From: Microcaldota archaeon | GTDB lineage: Archaea; Micrarchaeota; Micrarchaeia; Norongarragalinales; WALN01 | DNA length: 5,970 bases | Reading direction: 5' to 3' | Assembly (NCBI GenBank): GCA_015522865.1 | Contig: WALN01000058.1 | Span: 1-5,970 of the forward strand | Shown: one piece after another, positions 1 to 5,673 of the stretch | How the letters are laid out: each line of letters begins with the position of its first letter | Position numbering within the stretch: position 1 is the stretch's first letter | Position numbers and translations under genes: made by a program | The notes under the pieces: model-generated | Database searches by the model: none | What the model was told of the DNA's origin: nothing | What the model saw: only the letters and a program-made list of their open reading frames with translations

Positions 1-191
1 ATTTTTTTGTTTATGTTTTTTATAGAAGAGTTTATGCCTCCGATATATTCTTTGACTTCATGCCTGCCTTTGGATGTTCCTTGAGGCGTTGACGCCTTGA
101 ATTCCCCGCTGCTTGTTTTTACTTTTATTTCTAAGGAATAATCTCCAACAGAGTTTAAAATTTTTCTGGCTGATATATCCTTTATTTTCAT
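1..191 (-). CDS. eno: Enolase (phosphopyruvate hydratase) N-terminus, divergent, 3' end outside window
   Basis: Enolase interconverts 2-phosphoglycerate and phosphoenolpyruvate. Only 63 complete codons are present before the left edge; too short to be tested for the distal catalytic Lys, Glu and Asp residues. The start resembles the enolase N-domain: KIKDISARKILNS, then LEIKVKTSSGEFKAS, then TPQGTSKGRHEVKEY. The usual motif after the first helix, DSRGNPT, is here NSVGDYS. The mobile active-site loop, usually SGASTG-x-H, is QGTSKGRH: its second Ser (a magnesium ligand), both glycines and the His are kept, while the first Ser is Gln. The frame is open and AT-rich like its neighbours. The ATG at 191 is 7 bases after the rpoK stop with no obvious Shine-Dalgarno. 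Synteny with rpoK supports the call. It could be a true but diverged enolase or an enolase-like paralogue. Confidence 0.8.
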   Translation of the reverse strand, partial: MKIKDISARKILNSVGDYSLEIKVKTSSGEFKASTPQGTSKGRHEVKEYIGGINSSIKNINKK

Positions 192-198
192 TGAAAGC

Positions 199-381
199 TC
201 ACTTGGCTTTTTGTTGGCTTGTTCTTTTTACAGTTATGGGCAAAATGCCTTCTTCAAATTCCTTTGTCGCTATTTTTATAGGATTCAAGCTGTCTGTTTT
301 GATTAATATCGGGGCGCCCATGGCAACCTGAAGCGCTCGAGCTCCAATTATTCTTGCTTTTTCATATTTGGTATACTCCAT
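199..381 (-). CDS. rpoK: DNA-directed RNA polymerase subunit K (Rpb6/omega homolog)
   Basis: RpoK is the small archaeal RNA polymerase subunit equivalent to eukaryotic Rpb6 and bacterial omega; it supports assembly and stability of the largest subunit. The signature is clear: YTKYEKARIIGARALQVAMGAP, followed by ILIKTDSLNPIKIATKEFEEG and ILPITVKR. From the ATG at 381 the product is 60 residues, close to the usual 55-65. Two upstream in-frame ATGs exist, at 396 and 387. The one at 396 overlaps the rrp42 stop as ATGA but lacks a spaced ribosome binding site. The ATG at 387 is itself part of the AAGGTGAT sequence (386-393), which is spaced correctly only for 381. Homologues also start M-x-Y-T-x-x-E. 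The basic tail SQQKAK goes beyond the conserved core. The enolase start follows after 7 bases, and rpoK-eno adjacency is common in euryarchaea. Confidence 0.95.
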   Translation of the reverse strand: MEYTKYEKARIIGARALQVAMGAPILIKTDSLNPIKIATKEFEEGILPITVKRTSQQKAK

Positions 382-385
382 CTGC

Positions 386-393
386 ATCACCTT
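386..393 (-). promoter_or_regulatory. Ribosome binding site deciding the rpoK start
   Basis: On the minus strand AAGGTGAT complements the 3' end of archaeal 16S rRNA (AUCACCUC) and ends four bases before the ATG at 381. The in-frame ATGs at 396 and 387 precede or lie within this site, so it cannot serve them. Confidence 0.7.
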
Positions 394-1175
394 CATAAAT
401 ATTTTCTTAATTCTTTGGCTTTTTCCAGTGCTATCTCAACGCTTTTGTTTAGCTCTTCTTCTGTGAATCCTTCTCGTCCGCCTTTTTGCATGGCATTTAT
501 TATTCCTTCTTCATTTGAAGTTACTGTCAGTCTTCCATCAAACACTTGCTCTTCGTCAGCTGTTGAATCCACAAATAATTTTCCATCTATCTTGTTTATT
601 GTGCATGCTATCGGCTTTTGCACTATTGGCAGGGGTTCTGTATGTTCATGGTAATCCACTGTCCCATTCTCATTTATTTTTGGGAATTTCGCGTTGGATA
701 ATGCAGCTATTGCAGCAAGTGCTGCGGCATCAATCAAGTTTCCGTCGTGATTTTGTATATATATATCAATAAATACTATCCATGCTTTTTCCCCTTCTGT
801 TATGCACAGTTTTTTGACATCTATAGCGCCACTTTCTCTTATCCCTCTGTCGACAATTCTTGCCAATTCTATGGCATTTTCTTTTGGTGCGCCGGGTTCA
901 AAATTGGGGGATGCTATTGCCGCGAATTCTCCGCTTACTATCATTGTACCTTCATCTGGCCTATCTGGGTAGGGAGTTCCAATTTCCATCTTCACTCCGC
1001 AAACAACATTTGTTTTGCCGATTGTTACGGAGGCGCTTCCTTCTGCATTTTTAGAAATACCATACTCTATTTTTATGGGCTTTCTATAATCCAGCAGGGC
1101 TCTTCCATCTGCCCTCTTGTTTTTTTTGCTTAATTCAATTACATATCTCCTAAAATTTTTTACATCTACAGTCAT
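393..1175 (-). CDS. rrp42: Exosome ring subunit Rrp42
   Basis: This is the second RNase PH-like subunit of the exosome hexamer; it is catalytically silent in studied archaea but needed to build the active site and bind RNA. At 260 residues it has family length. Landmarks are KRADGRALLDYRKPIKIEYG (residues 20-39), GSASVTIGKTNVVCGVKMEIG and the loop TPYPDRPDEGTM. The Arg-rich helix IVDRGIRES holds Arg106, Arg110 and Arg113, spaced like the RNA-binding arginines of the family. Further on are DGNLIDAAALAAIAAL (144-159) and a C-terminal VDSTADEEQVFDGRLTV. The last is the Rrp42 form of this region and lacks the DMP-type acidic motif found in Rrp41. The start at 1175 overlaps the FAU-1 stop as ATGA with AAAAGGTGA just upstream. 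Its stop at 393 lies upstream of the preferred rpoK start. The order rrp41-FAU-1-rrp42 breaks the usual adjacent pair. Confidence 0.96.
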   Translation of the reverse strand: MTVDVKNFRRYVIELSKKNKRADGRALLDYRKPIKIEYGISKNAEGSASVTIGKTNVVCGVKMEIGTPYPDRPDEGTMIVSGEFAAIASPNFEPGAPKENAIELARIVDRGIRESGAIDVKKLCITEGEKAWIVFIDIYIQNHDGNLIDAAALAAIAALSNAKFPKINENGTVDYHEHTEPLPIVQKPIACTINKIDGKLFVDSTADEEQVFDGRLTVTSNEEGIINAMQKGGREGFTEEELNKSVEIALEKAKELRKYL

Positions 1176-2539
1176 TTTATTTCACCTTTTAACAAGTTGT
1201 TAGCGATTTTTATGGCTTTTTCTGCCAAATTTTTACTTATCATTTTCTTATTTGTTACTTCTTCTAATTTATCAAGGTCTATAACCTTTCTTTTGCCGTC
1301 TTTTTCTATCACATCAACTTCCAAATCTATGTACCTTGCGAATTTGGGGTATAGCTCAACAGGGGTGTTTATATTTAAGTATTTTCCTTTTAAGTAATTA
1401 TTTTTATCAAAATAACTGTGCTCCACAACCCATTCATTGGGTTTGAGTTTTGTTATTGCATAATCTCCTTCTTTTATTTCCGTGTTCAGTCCATCAAATC
1501 TCCCGCCTGCCATTAGCCTGCGCTTTATTATAATTTCATCCTCGCTTGCGGATTTGACAATGCCTCTGAAGATAATATCCCTTCCGGCAATCTTTTTTTG
1601 CATTATCTCATAATAAGATTCAGGCTGAGGTCCGTTTTTCAACAGGACTTTGTTTAATTTGCTGGATATTATATTGTAGTCTATGTTGTCAAGGGCTTCC
1701 GCAAAGTCAACGACAATTGAATAATTTCCTGATTTCAAGAAGTGGTGCCCTGGAATTGTGGTGGTTACCTTTTTTCTTAAATTGTCCAATTCATTTTTTG
1801 AGACAGCCCCAAAATCAATGAAAAAGATTTTTTCGCCTTCTTTTATGATGCCTGCTTTGTCCATCCGTTTAAATTTTTCTTTTATGCTCTCCTCTTCTTT
1901 ATAGAGATTTTTTATTTCTTCCTTTAGTATCTCATCGCTTTTTCCTTCGGCGAACGATTTCCAGAGTATCCCCCATCCATCTTTTTTCAGCTCTGCGCTC
2001 AGCTTCTGCAGTCTTTCTTTTTCTTCGTTTGATTTTATGCGCCCTGAAATTTTTGTAAAGCCATCTTTTATCAAGATGGCATTTTCTCCGAATAGTCTTA
2101 GCTTCGCCGACAAAATTTTTTTGCCTTTAACTTTTCCTTTGACTTGGACAAGAACCTTCTCGCCTTCTCTCAGGAATCCCCAATAATTCTGCAATGTTAA
2201 AATTCCTTCTTTGTTGTTTCCCAAATCAACAATGATATTTCCAAGTTTTGAGTCTATCCTTTTTATTTTGCCGCAGTAGACTTCTCCCATTCCCATCCGC
2301 TTTACCGCAATATCTGTAAAGTTTTCCATGAACAATTTTGTTAGTTCTTCAATGTTCGCGCCGCTCAGGACAATGCCATTCAAGTGTTCTTTGTCATAGA
2401 TTATTGTTGTTGCAAAATTGTTGTCTTTTATGCCAAACCTTTTGCTTAAAGATTCCGATGGCTGGACTATATCGTACCCCTTTTCTTTTAGGAATTGAGT
2501 CAAGGCCGTTGAATAGATGCCCCTAATTTTTATGTTCAT
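1172..2539 (-). CDS. FAU-1 (AU-1) family RNA-binding protein / putative RNase E/G-like ribonuclease with DUF402
   Basis: This protein resembles the archaeal FAU-1/AU-1 family, which binds AU-rich RNA and has been reported to act as a ribonuclease affecting 5S rRNA stability or maturation. It has 455 residues, normal for the family. An S1-like domain lies at about 84-150 (MGEVYCGKIKRID, IIVDLGNNKEGIL, GEKVLVQVKGK). It is followed by a segment like bacterial RNase E/G: RLFGENAILIKDG, ISGRIKSNEEKERL, GWGILWKSFAEGKSDEIL. The middle contains TIPGHHFLKSG and IVVDFAEALD (about 261-284). The C-terminal DUF402 domain (about 325-430) shows GGRFDGLN, YLNINTPVELYP, YIDLEVDV and DLDKLEE. DUF402 proteins elsewhere include nucleotide phosphatases. 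I see no counterpart of the DNase I-like catalytic domain of RNase E. The ATG abuts the rrp41 stop and has GGTGAG three bases upstream; the stop overlaps the rrp42 ATG as ATGA. Placement between rrp41 and rrp42 is unusual. Confidence 0.87.
   Translation of the reverse strand: MNIKIRGIYSTALTQFLKEKGYDIVQPSESLSKRFGIKDNNFATTIIYDKEHLNGIVLSGANIEELTKLFMENFTDIAVKRMGMGEVYCGKIKRIDSKLGNIIVDLGNNKEGILTLQNYWGFLREGEKVLVQVKGKVKGKKILSAKLRLFGENAILIKDGFTKISGRIKSNEEKERLQKLSAELKKDGWGILWKSFAEGKSDEILKEEIKNLYKEEESIKEKFKRMDKAGIIKEGEKIFFIDFGAVSKNELDNLRKKVTTTIPGHHFLKSGNYSIVVDFAEALDNIDYNIISSKLNKVLLKNGPQPESYYEIMQKKIAGRDIIFRGIVKSASEDEIIIKRRLMAGGRFDGLNTEIKEGDYAITKLKPNEWVVEHSYFDKNNYLKGKYLNINTPVELYPKFARYIDLEVDVIEKDGKRKVIDLDKLEEVTNKKMISKNLAEKAIKIANNLLKGEIK
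1182..1190 (-). promoter_or_regulatory. Ribosome binding site of rrp42 within the FAU-1 3' end
   Basis: AAAAGGTGA is formed by the final codons of the FAU-1 gene (encoding Lys-Gly-Glu) and ends six bases before the rrp42 ATG. The ATGA overlap of stop and start suggests termination-reinitiation coupling between the two genes. Confidence 0.65.
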
Positions 2540-3235
2540 TCACTCACCATTGTTGCTGTATTTTTCTTTCAATGCTTTTTTTTGTATTTCATAAACCTTT
2601 TTGCAGCTTTTCATGCCCAATGAAATTGCTTTCTTCAGCTTTTCTTTTGATATTTTTCCATCCAATTGAAGAAGAGTGATTTTATTCATTCTTGGGGCAT
2701 ATGCCATTGGCATATCTGTTGTTCCTTCAACATCTTCTTCTTCTTTATTCAAATCAACAACGACTTCATTGTTTACATGCCCTACTGCAACAGATGAAAC
2801 CATATCTTTCATAGATATTCCTGCATCTGCTAAAGCCATTGATGCGGCGGATATTGCTGCGCATCTTGTCCCTGCATCTGCTTGTATTATGTTGACAAAA
2901 ACTTCTATCGCTGTTCTTGGGTATTCCTTTAGATTCACTACAGGTAGCAGGGCATTTTTCATAACCATACCTATTTCTATGCTTCTTCTGTCAGGTCCCG
3001 GCCTTTTTCTTTCAGGTACAGAAAAGGAATACATGTTGTAATAGCATTTCATTATTGCTTTTTCAGGGTCTTCCATATGTTTTGGATGCACTTCTTTTGG
3101 ACCATACACCCCCGCAATAGCAATTGTCTTTCCTATTCTGAACATGGCGGAGCCGTTCGCCTTTTTTATGACGCCAACTTTTGCTTCTATGTCGCGCATT
3201 TCATCAAATTTTCTACCATCAGGTCTTTCACTCAT
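2540..3235 (-). CDS. rrp41: Exosome catalytic ring subunit Rrp41
   Basis: This is the active RNase PH-like subunit of the exosome, a phosphate-dependent 3'-5' exoribonuclease that also adds heteropolymeric tails; it is active in a hexamer with Rrp42. The protein has 231 residues from the ATG at 3235. Landmarks are the N-terminal RPDGRKFDEMR, the RKRPGPDRRS segment whose paired Arg (83-84) belong to the phosphate/RNA site, and the GTR at 122-124. The acidic active-site region VVVDLNKEEEDVEGTTDMPMA holds Asp161 and Asp174, matching the Asp residues essential in characterised Rrp41. The catalytic set therefore looks intact. A longer frame begins with GTG at 3244, but that GTG lies inside the AAGGTG ribosome binding site of the ATG, and homologues begin with M-x-x-R-P-D-G. 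The stop TGA is immediately followed by the ATG of the FAU-1 gene; rrp42 would be expected there. Confidence 0.96.
   Translation of the reverse strand: MSERPDGRKFDEMRDIEAKVGVIKKANGSAMFRIGKTIAIAGVYGPKEVHPKHMEDPEKAIMKCYYNMYSFSVPERKRPGPDRRSIEIGMVMKNALLPVVNLKEYPRTAIEVFVNIIQADAGTRCAAISAASMALADAGISMKDMVSSVAVGHVNNEVVVDLNKEEEDVEGTTDMPMAYAPRMNKITLLQLDGKISKEKLKKAISLGMKSCKKVYEIQKKALKEKYSNNGE
2543..2548 (-). promoter_or_regulatory. Ribosome binding site of the FAU-1 gene within the rrp41 3' end
   Basis: GGTGAG encodes the last two residues (Gly-Glu) of Rrp41 and is followed directly by the rrp41 TGA and then the FAU-1 ATG. Spacing is three bases, slightly shorter than for the neighbours. Confidence 0.6.
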
Positions 3236-3923
3236 TTTTAACACCTTCTTCCAACATTTGTTTTACTCGGTCTGTCAGCCCGCTTGTGTGGGCTTTTTCT
3301 TCAATTAGATTGACCGCCTTTTCTATAAGATACTGCCCTTCTATCGGGCCGTTAATCCATATAAAGCCGTTTTGTCCAATATTTATGTCGCATTTTGTGT
3401 ATTCTTTTATCATGCCAACCATGCTTCCGCTTTTGCCGATTAATCTTGGCACCTTGCTTGGAGAAATTTTTATTACCCGCCCGCCGTTTAATTTTTTCAG
3501 GCTGTAATCTCTCATGCTGAGCTTGATTATTTTGGATTTGGTTACATTGAAAACGTTTGCAATTATCACATCTCCGAGATTAAAATATCTGCTCATGTCC
3601 CCCCTTAACAAGTCAACCCTTTCTTTAACGGCTTCTCCGACCGGAAGACTGGCATCGTACGGTGCGCCTATGTTTACATCCCATCCAGAATATCCTATGT
3701 AGTTGATTATGCCGATGACTGTGTCCCCCCTTTTTGGCATGTAATATCCTTTTAAGGATACGACTTTTGTTATGTGATTTTTTAGTTCTACAAGCCCGAG
3801 CTTATTTGCATATATACTCTCTCCCTCTCTAAATGTTCCTGTTGAAGGCAAAAAATCCATACCTTCAGCAATTTTTTCGCCGGGTATTACAATTTCCTTT
3901 TCTTTTATCAACAATTTACTCAT
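3228..3923 (-). CDS. rrp4: Exosome complex RNA-binding protein Rrp4
   Basis: Rrp4 is the cap subunit of the archaeal exosome. It sits on the Rrp41-Rrp42 ring and helps feed RNA into the central channel. At 231 residues it has family length and three visible parts. The N-terminal domain (about 1-55) includes VIPGEKIAEG. The S1 RNA-binding domain (about 63-138) begins PKRGDTVIGIINYIGYSGW and ends with IIKLSMRDY. The KH domain (about 148-210) has its GxxG loop as GKSG at 163-166, inside PRLIGKSGSMVGMIKEYT. The presence of KH rather than a zinc ribbon separates it from the alternative cap Csl4. The ATG at 3923 has AAAAGGTGAT at 3929-3938 upstream, the clearest ribosome binding site in the window. 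Its 3' end overlaps rrp41 by 8 bases (ATGAGTGA), which suggests coupled synthesis of cap and ring subunits. Confidence 0.96.
   Translation of the reverse strand: MSKLLIKEKEIVIPGEKIAEGMDFLPSTGTFREGESIYANKLGLVELKNHITKVVSLKGYYMPKRGDTVIGIINYIGYSGWDVNIGAPYDASLPVGEAVKERVDLLRGDMSRYFNLGDVIIANVFNVTKSKIIKLSMRDYSLKKLNGGRVIKISPSKVPRLIGKSGSMVGMIKEYTKCDINIGQNGFIWINGPIEGQYLIEKAVNLIEEKAHTSGLTDRVKQMLEEGVKNE
3242..3247 (-). promoter_or_regulatory. Ribosome binding site deciding the rrp41 start
   Basis: AAGGTG lies six bases upstream of the ATG at 3235, within the last codons of rrp4. It contains the GTG at 3244 that would otherwise give a three-residue longer protein. The spacing matches that of other genes in the window. 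Confidence 0.7.
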
Positions 3924-3928
3924 TTTAT

Positions 3929-3938
3929 ATCACCTTTT
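3929..3938 (-). promoter_or_regulatory. Strong ribosome binding site of rrp4, in the largest intergenic gap
   Basis: AAAAGGTGAT stands five bases before the rrp4 ATG. It sits in the 30-base gap (3924-3953), the largest between any two genes here. The gap is A/T-rich (AATAATATAATG) and could contain a TATA-like element. That element would lie only about 20 bases from the ATG, which is too close for a normal leader, so I annotate only the ribosome binding site. Confidence 0.65.
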
Positions 3939-3953
3939 CATTATATTATTTGT

Positions 3954-4283
3954 TTAATTATTTAGCACATAATTGTACATGTGCGAACAGTTATGTTTAT
4001 CCAAGTAGCTCTCTGCACTTCTACCAAAAAACATTTCAATGGAATTGATTTTTTTTAGGGGAACCAATATTAATCCTATGGAGTCGCTTTTTGTTTCAAC
4101 CCCATTTTTTATGTAGTAATTTCTTGTATACACTTCAATTTCATTTTTATTTTTAACGGCTTTGATTGTATTCGCGACTATTTTCGTGTCGTTGTCTATT
4201 ATCAGGACAAGCTCACTGCTGTTGAGGCCTTTGAGCAGGTCCATAATTTTTTTTGCATTGTCAGTTTTCGTCAATTTGCACAT
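3954..4283 (-). CDS. Hypothetical 109-residue protein inserted between SBDS and rrp4
   Basis: I do not recognise this protein. It is the only sense-strand frame filling the space between SBDS and rrp4, and its base composition resembles its neighbours, which supports it being real. Residues 1-20 look like a charged helix (KKIMDLLKGL). Residues 24-87 alternate hydrophobic strands: ELVLIIDND, KIVANTIKAV, EIEVYTRNYYI and IGLILVPLKKINSIEMFF. Residues 88-109 form a polar tail with a Cys and two His (DKHNCSHMYN). No signal peptide or membrane helix is seen. The run of about five strands ending in a hydrophobic strand plus Ile-rich turn vaguely recalls an Sm/Lsm-like barrel, but the diagnostic Sm1 Asp-x-hydrophobic-Asn and Sm2 Arg-Gly are absent, so that is only a guess. 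The start is uncertain. The ATG at 4283 has GGAG abutting it, while TTG at 4274 has the same GGAG nine bases upstream. ATG at 4244 is also possible. Its operon position suggests an RNA- or ribosome-related role. Confidence 0.72.
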   Translation of the reverse strand: MCKLTKTDNAKKIMDLLKGLNSSELVLIIDNDTKIVANTIKAVKNKNEIEVYTRNYYIKNGVETKSDSIGLILVPLKKINSIEMFFGRSAESYLDKHNCSHMYNYVLNN

Positions 4284-4947
4284 CTCCGCGCGTTCTTTTG
4301 TTCAGTTCGTCTATGAAATCTTCAGCCATTTTGGCGGGCATTTCGACTTCCGCCTGCAGTGCTCCGCTTCCGAGCCAATTTTCTTTTGTTATCTTGCCGT
4401 ATTTTTTCAATATGCCATAGCTGGCTGAAGAATATTGGGCAGGTATTATAATATTGAATTTTCTTTTTTCAAAGCTTAGCGGCAGTATTGGGCGCAGTCT
4501 TTCAATCACATCTTTCATCTGCTCTTCTGCGGGCTTGAAAGGGTCTATGCTTGTGTGTATCTGCTCCAATGCAAGTTTTATTCTTTGCTGTGGAATCGGT
4601 AGCTTGGTTTTTGGGTCCATAGCAGATTCCGTAATTTTTGCTATTATTTCATTTTCTTTTTTCTCTATCAATTTTCTTTTGTATTCGGCGGTCAGCTGGA
4701 CGTTTCCTTCTTTTATGATTTTTTTTGCGATTTCTTCAATGTTGTCTGTTTTGAAAGCATCGTATAAATGCGGAGCAACTTCCCCCTTTTTTGCGTCTTT
4801 AAAAATATTCCTCACGGCAAGAACATTGTTGATATCTATATTTTCTCCATGCTTCAGCTTCAAAGCCAGCTCGCAGTCAACCAAAATCTCGAAAATTTGA
4901 TTGTTGCGCTTTAGCTTAGCTATAACTGCATTGTCTATACTAACCAT
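4261..4947 (-). CDS. Ribosome maturation protein SBDS/Sdo1 homolog
   Basis: This is the archaeal orthologue of SBDS (yeast Sdo1), which in eukaryotes works with EFL1 to release eIF6 from the 60S subunit. In archaea it is thought to act likewise in large-subunit maturation. At 228 residues it has typical archaeal length and three domains. The N-terminal FYSH domain (about 1-85) starts with MVSIDNAVIAKLK and includes LAVRNIFKDAKKGE. The central helical domain (about 90-160) includes DPKTKLPIPQQRIKLALE and the well-conserved IDPFKPAEEQ at 134-143. The C-terminal ferredoxin-like domain (about 161-225) contains IIPAQYSSASYGILKKYG. The start follows psmA by 9 bases; its Shine-Dalgarno (AAAGGG, 4953-4958) is weaker than those of the neighbours. 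The 3' end overlaps the next small ORF by 23 bases. In most archaea the next gene would be rrp4. Confidence 0.95.
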   Translation of the reverse strand: MVSIDNAVIAKLKRNNQIFEILVDCELALKLKHGENIDINNVLAVRNIFKDAKKGEVAPHLYDAFKTDNIEEIAKKIIKEGNVQLTAEYKRKLIEKKENEIIAKITESAMDPKTKLPIPQQRIKLALEQIHTSIDPFKPAEEQMKDVIERLRPILPLSFEKRKFNIIIPAQYSSASYGILKKYGKITKENWLGSGALQAEVEMPAKMAEDFIDELNKRTRGDVQIDEN

Positions 4948-4956
4948 AGTTTCCCT

Positions 4957-5673
4957 TTATTTTTTTAAGTACTTCTCTATTTCTTCTCTTTTGAGTTTTT
5001 TATATCCTTCATCTTTTGTTATGGTGGCTATGTCTATGCGCTCCTTCTTGAATTTTGAACCCAATGTTTTTTTCAATGCAGTTAACCCTAATTTTATGCT
5101 TTGCTCAACGCTTATGTCATGCTTGTAGTTTTCTTCTAAGAATTTTTTTACAATTGGAGCGCCCTCGCCTATGCTTGTTGCTTTATATTCAAAGTAAATT
5201 CCGCTTGGTTCTGTTACAAAGAGTTTTGAGCCTGTTGTGTCTACTCCTCCGAAAAGTATAGCCACTCCGTAAGGCCTTGCTCCGCCGTACTGCGTGAATA
5301 TGTGCTGCTGGTCGCAAATATCTTTTACCAATGAGACAACATCTATTTTTTCGTCATAAGTTATTTTGTGGCTTTGGGCTTTTGTCTGGGCTTTTTGCAT
5401 TAACACCCTGCCATCTGACATTATTCCTGTAACTGCCGCGCCTATGTGCTTGTCTATTTGATAAATTTTTTCAACGCTTTCCGGAACAATCAATTTTTCA
5501 GCCATTCTTTTGTCTGCGAGCAGAACGACTCCGTTTTTGCAGGTTATTCCTATGGCTGTCGCTCCTTGCGACACAGTCTTTTTTGCATATTCTACCTGGA
5601 GCAATCTTCCATCCGGAGAGAAGACTGTTATTGCCCGGTCATATCCCATTATATCATGTGGTAATGATTCCAT
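4957..5673 (-). CDS. psmA: Proteasome alpha subunit
   Basis: This is the alpha-type subunit that forms the outer rings of the 20S proteasome, gating substrate entry and docking the unfoldase ATPase. At 238 residues it has normal family length. The alpha signature lies at residues 11-30 (YDRAITVFSPDGRLLQVEYA); its YDR is the gate motif of archaeal alpha subunits. The Lys in VEKIY (residue 69) aligns by eye with Thermoplasma Lys66, which receives the C-terminal HbYX tail of the ATPase. Other landmarks are TQYGGARPYGVAILFGG and the EYKATSIGEGA segment. Alpha subunits lack the catalytic N-terminal threonine, and none is expected here. The start at 5673 is favoured over Met9 because GAGGTGA ends six bases before it. 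The gene overlaps rnp2 by 20 bases and is followed by SBDS after 9 bases. Its place between rnp2 and SBDS is the usual archaeal arrangement. No beta subunit is in the window. Confidence 0.96.
   Translation of the reverse strand: MESLPHDIMGYDRAITVFSPDGRLLQVEYAKKTVSQGATAIGITCKNGVVLLADKRMAEKLIVPESVEKIYQIDKHIGAAVTGIMSDGRVLMQKAQTKAQSHKITYDEKIDVVSLVKDICDQQHIFTQYGGARPYGVAILFGGVDTTGSKLFVTEPSGIYFEYKATSIGEGAPIVKKFLEENYKHDISVEQSIKLGLTALKKTLGSKFKKERIDIATITKDEGYKKLKREEIEKYLKK

Noticed and set aside
747..1133. Plus-strand frame of 128 codons rich in Cys, Phe and Tyr
   Set aside because: It is antisense to rrp42. The composition is typical of a shadow frame and there is no recognisable domain.
2539..2539. 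The FAU-1 gene as a bacterial-type RNase E/G acquired by transfer
   Set aside because: It has the archaeal FAU-1 layout (S1-like domain, RNase E/G-like segment, C-terminal DUF402) and lacks the DNase I-like domain of bacterial enzymes. Base composition matches the neighbours.
2676..3041. Plus-strand frame of 121 codons
   Set aside because: It is antisense to rrp41, which has an intact active site and conserved motifs in the other strand. No family resemblance or spaced ribosome binding site was seen.
3924..3953. Possible internal promoter and a three-codon ATG-AAA-AGG-TGA mini-ORF in the gap before rrp4
   Set aside because: The TATA-like AT run is only about 20 bases from the rrp4 ATG. The mini-ORF is simply an ATG preceding the ribosome binding site; both are expected by chance in AT-rich sequence.
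4454..4900. Long plus-strand frame of 148 codons encoding a hydrophobic, Ser/Phe-rich product
   Set aside because: It lies wholly antisense to the well-conserved SBDS gene. The hydrophobic Ser/Phe/Ile content is what the reverse complement of Lys/Glu-rich AT-rich coding sequence gives.
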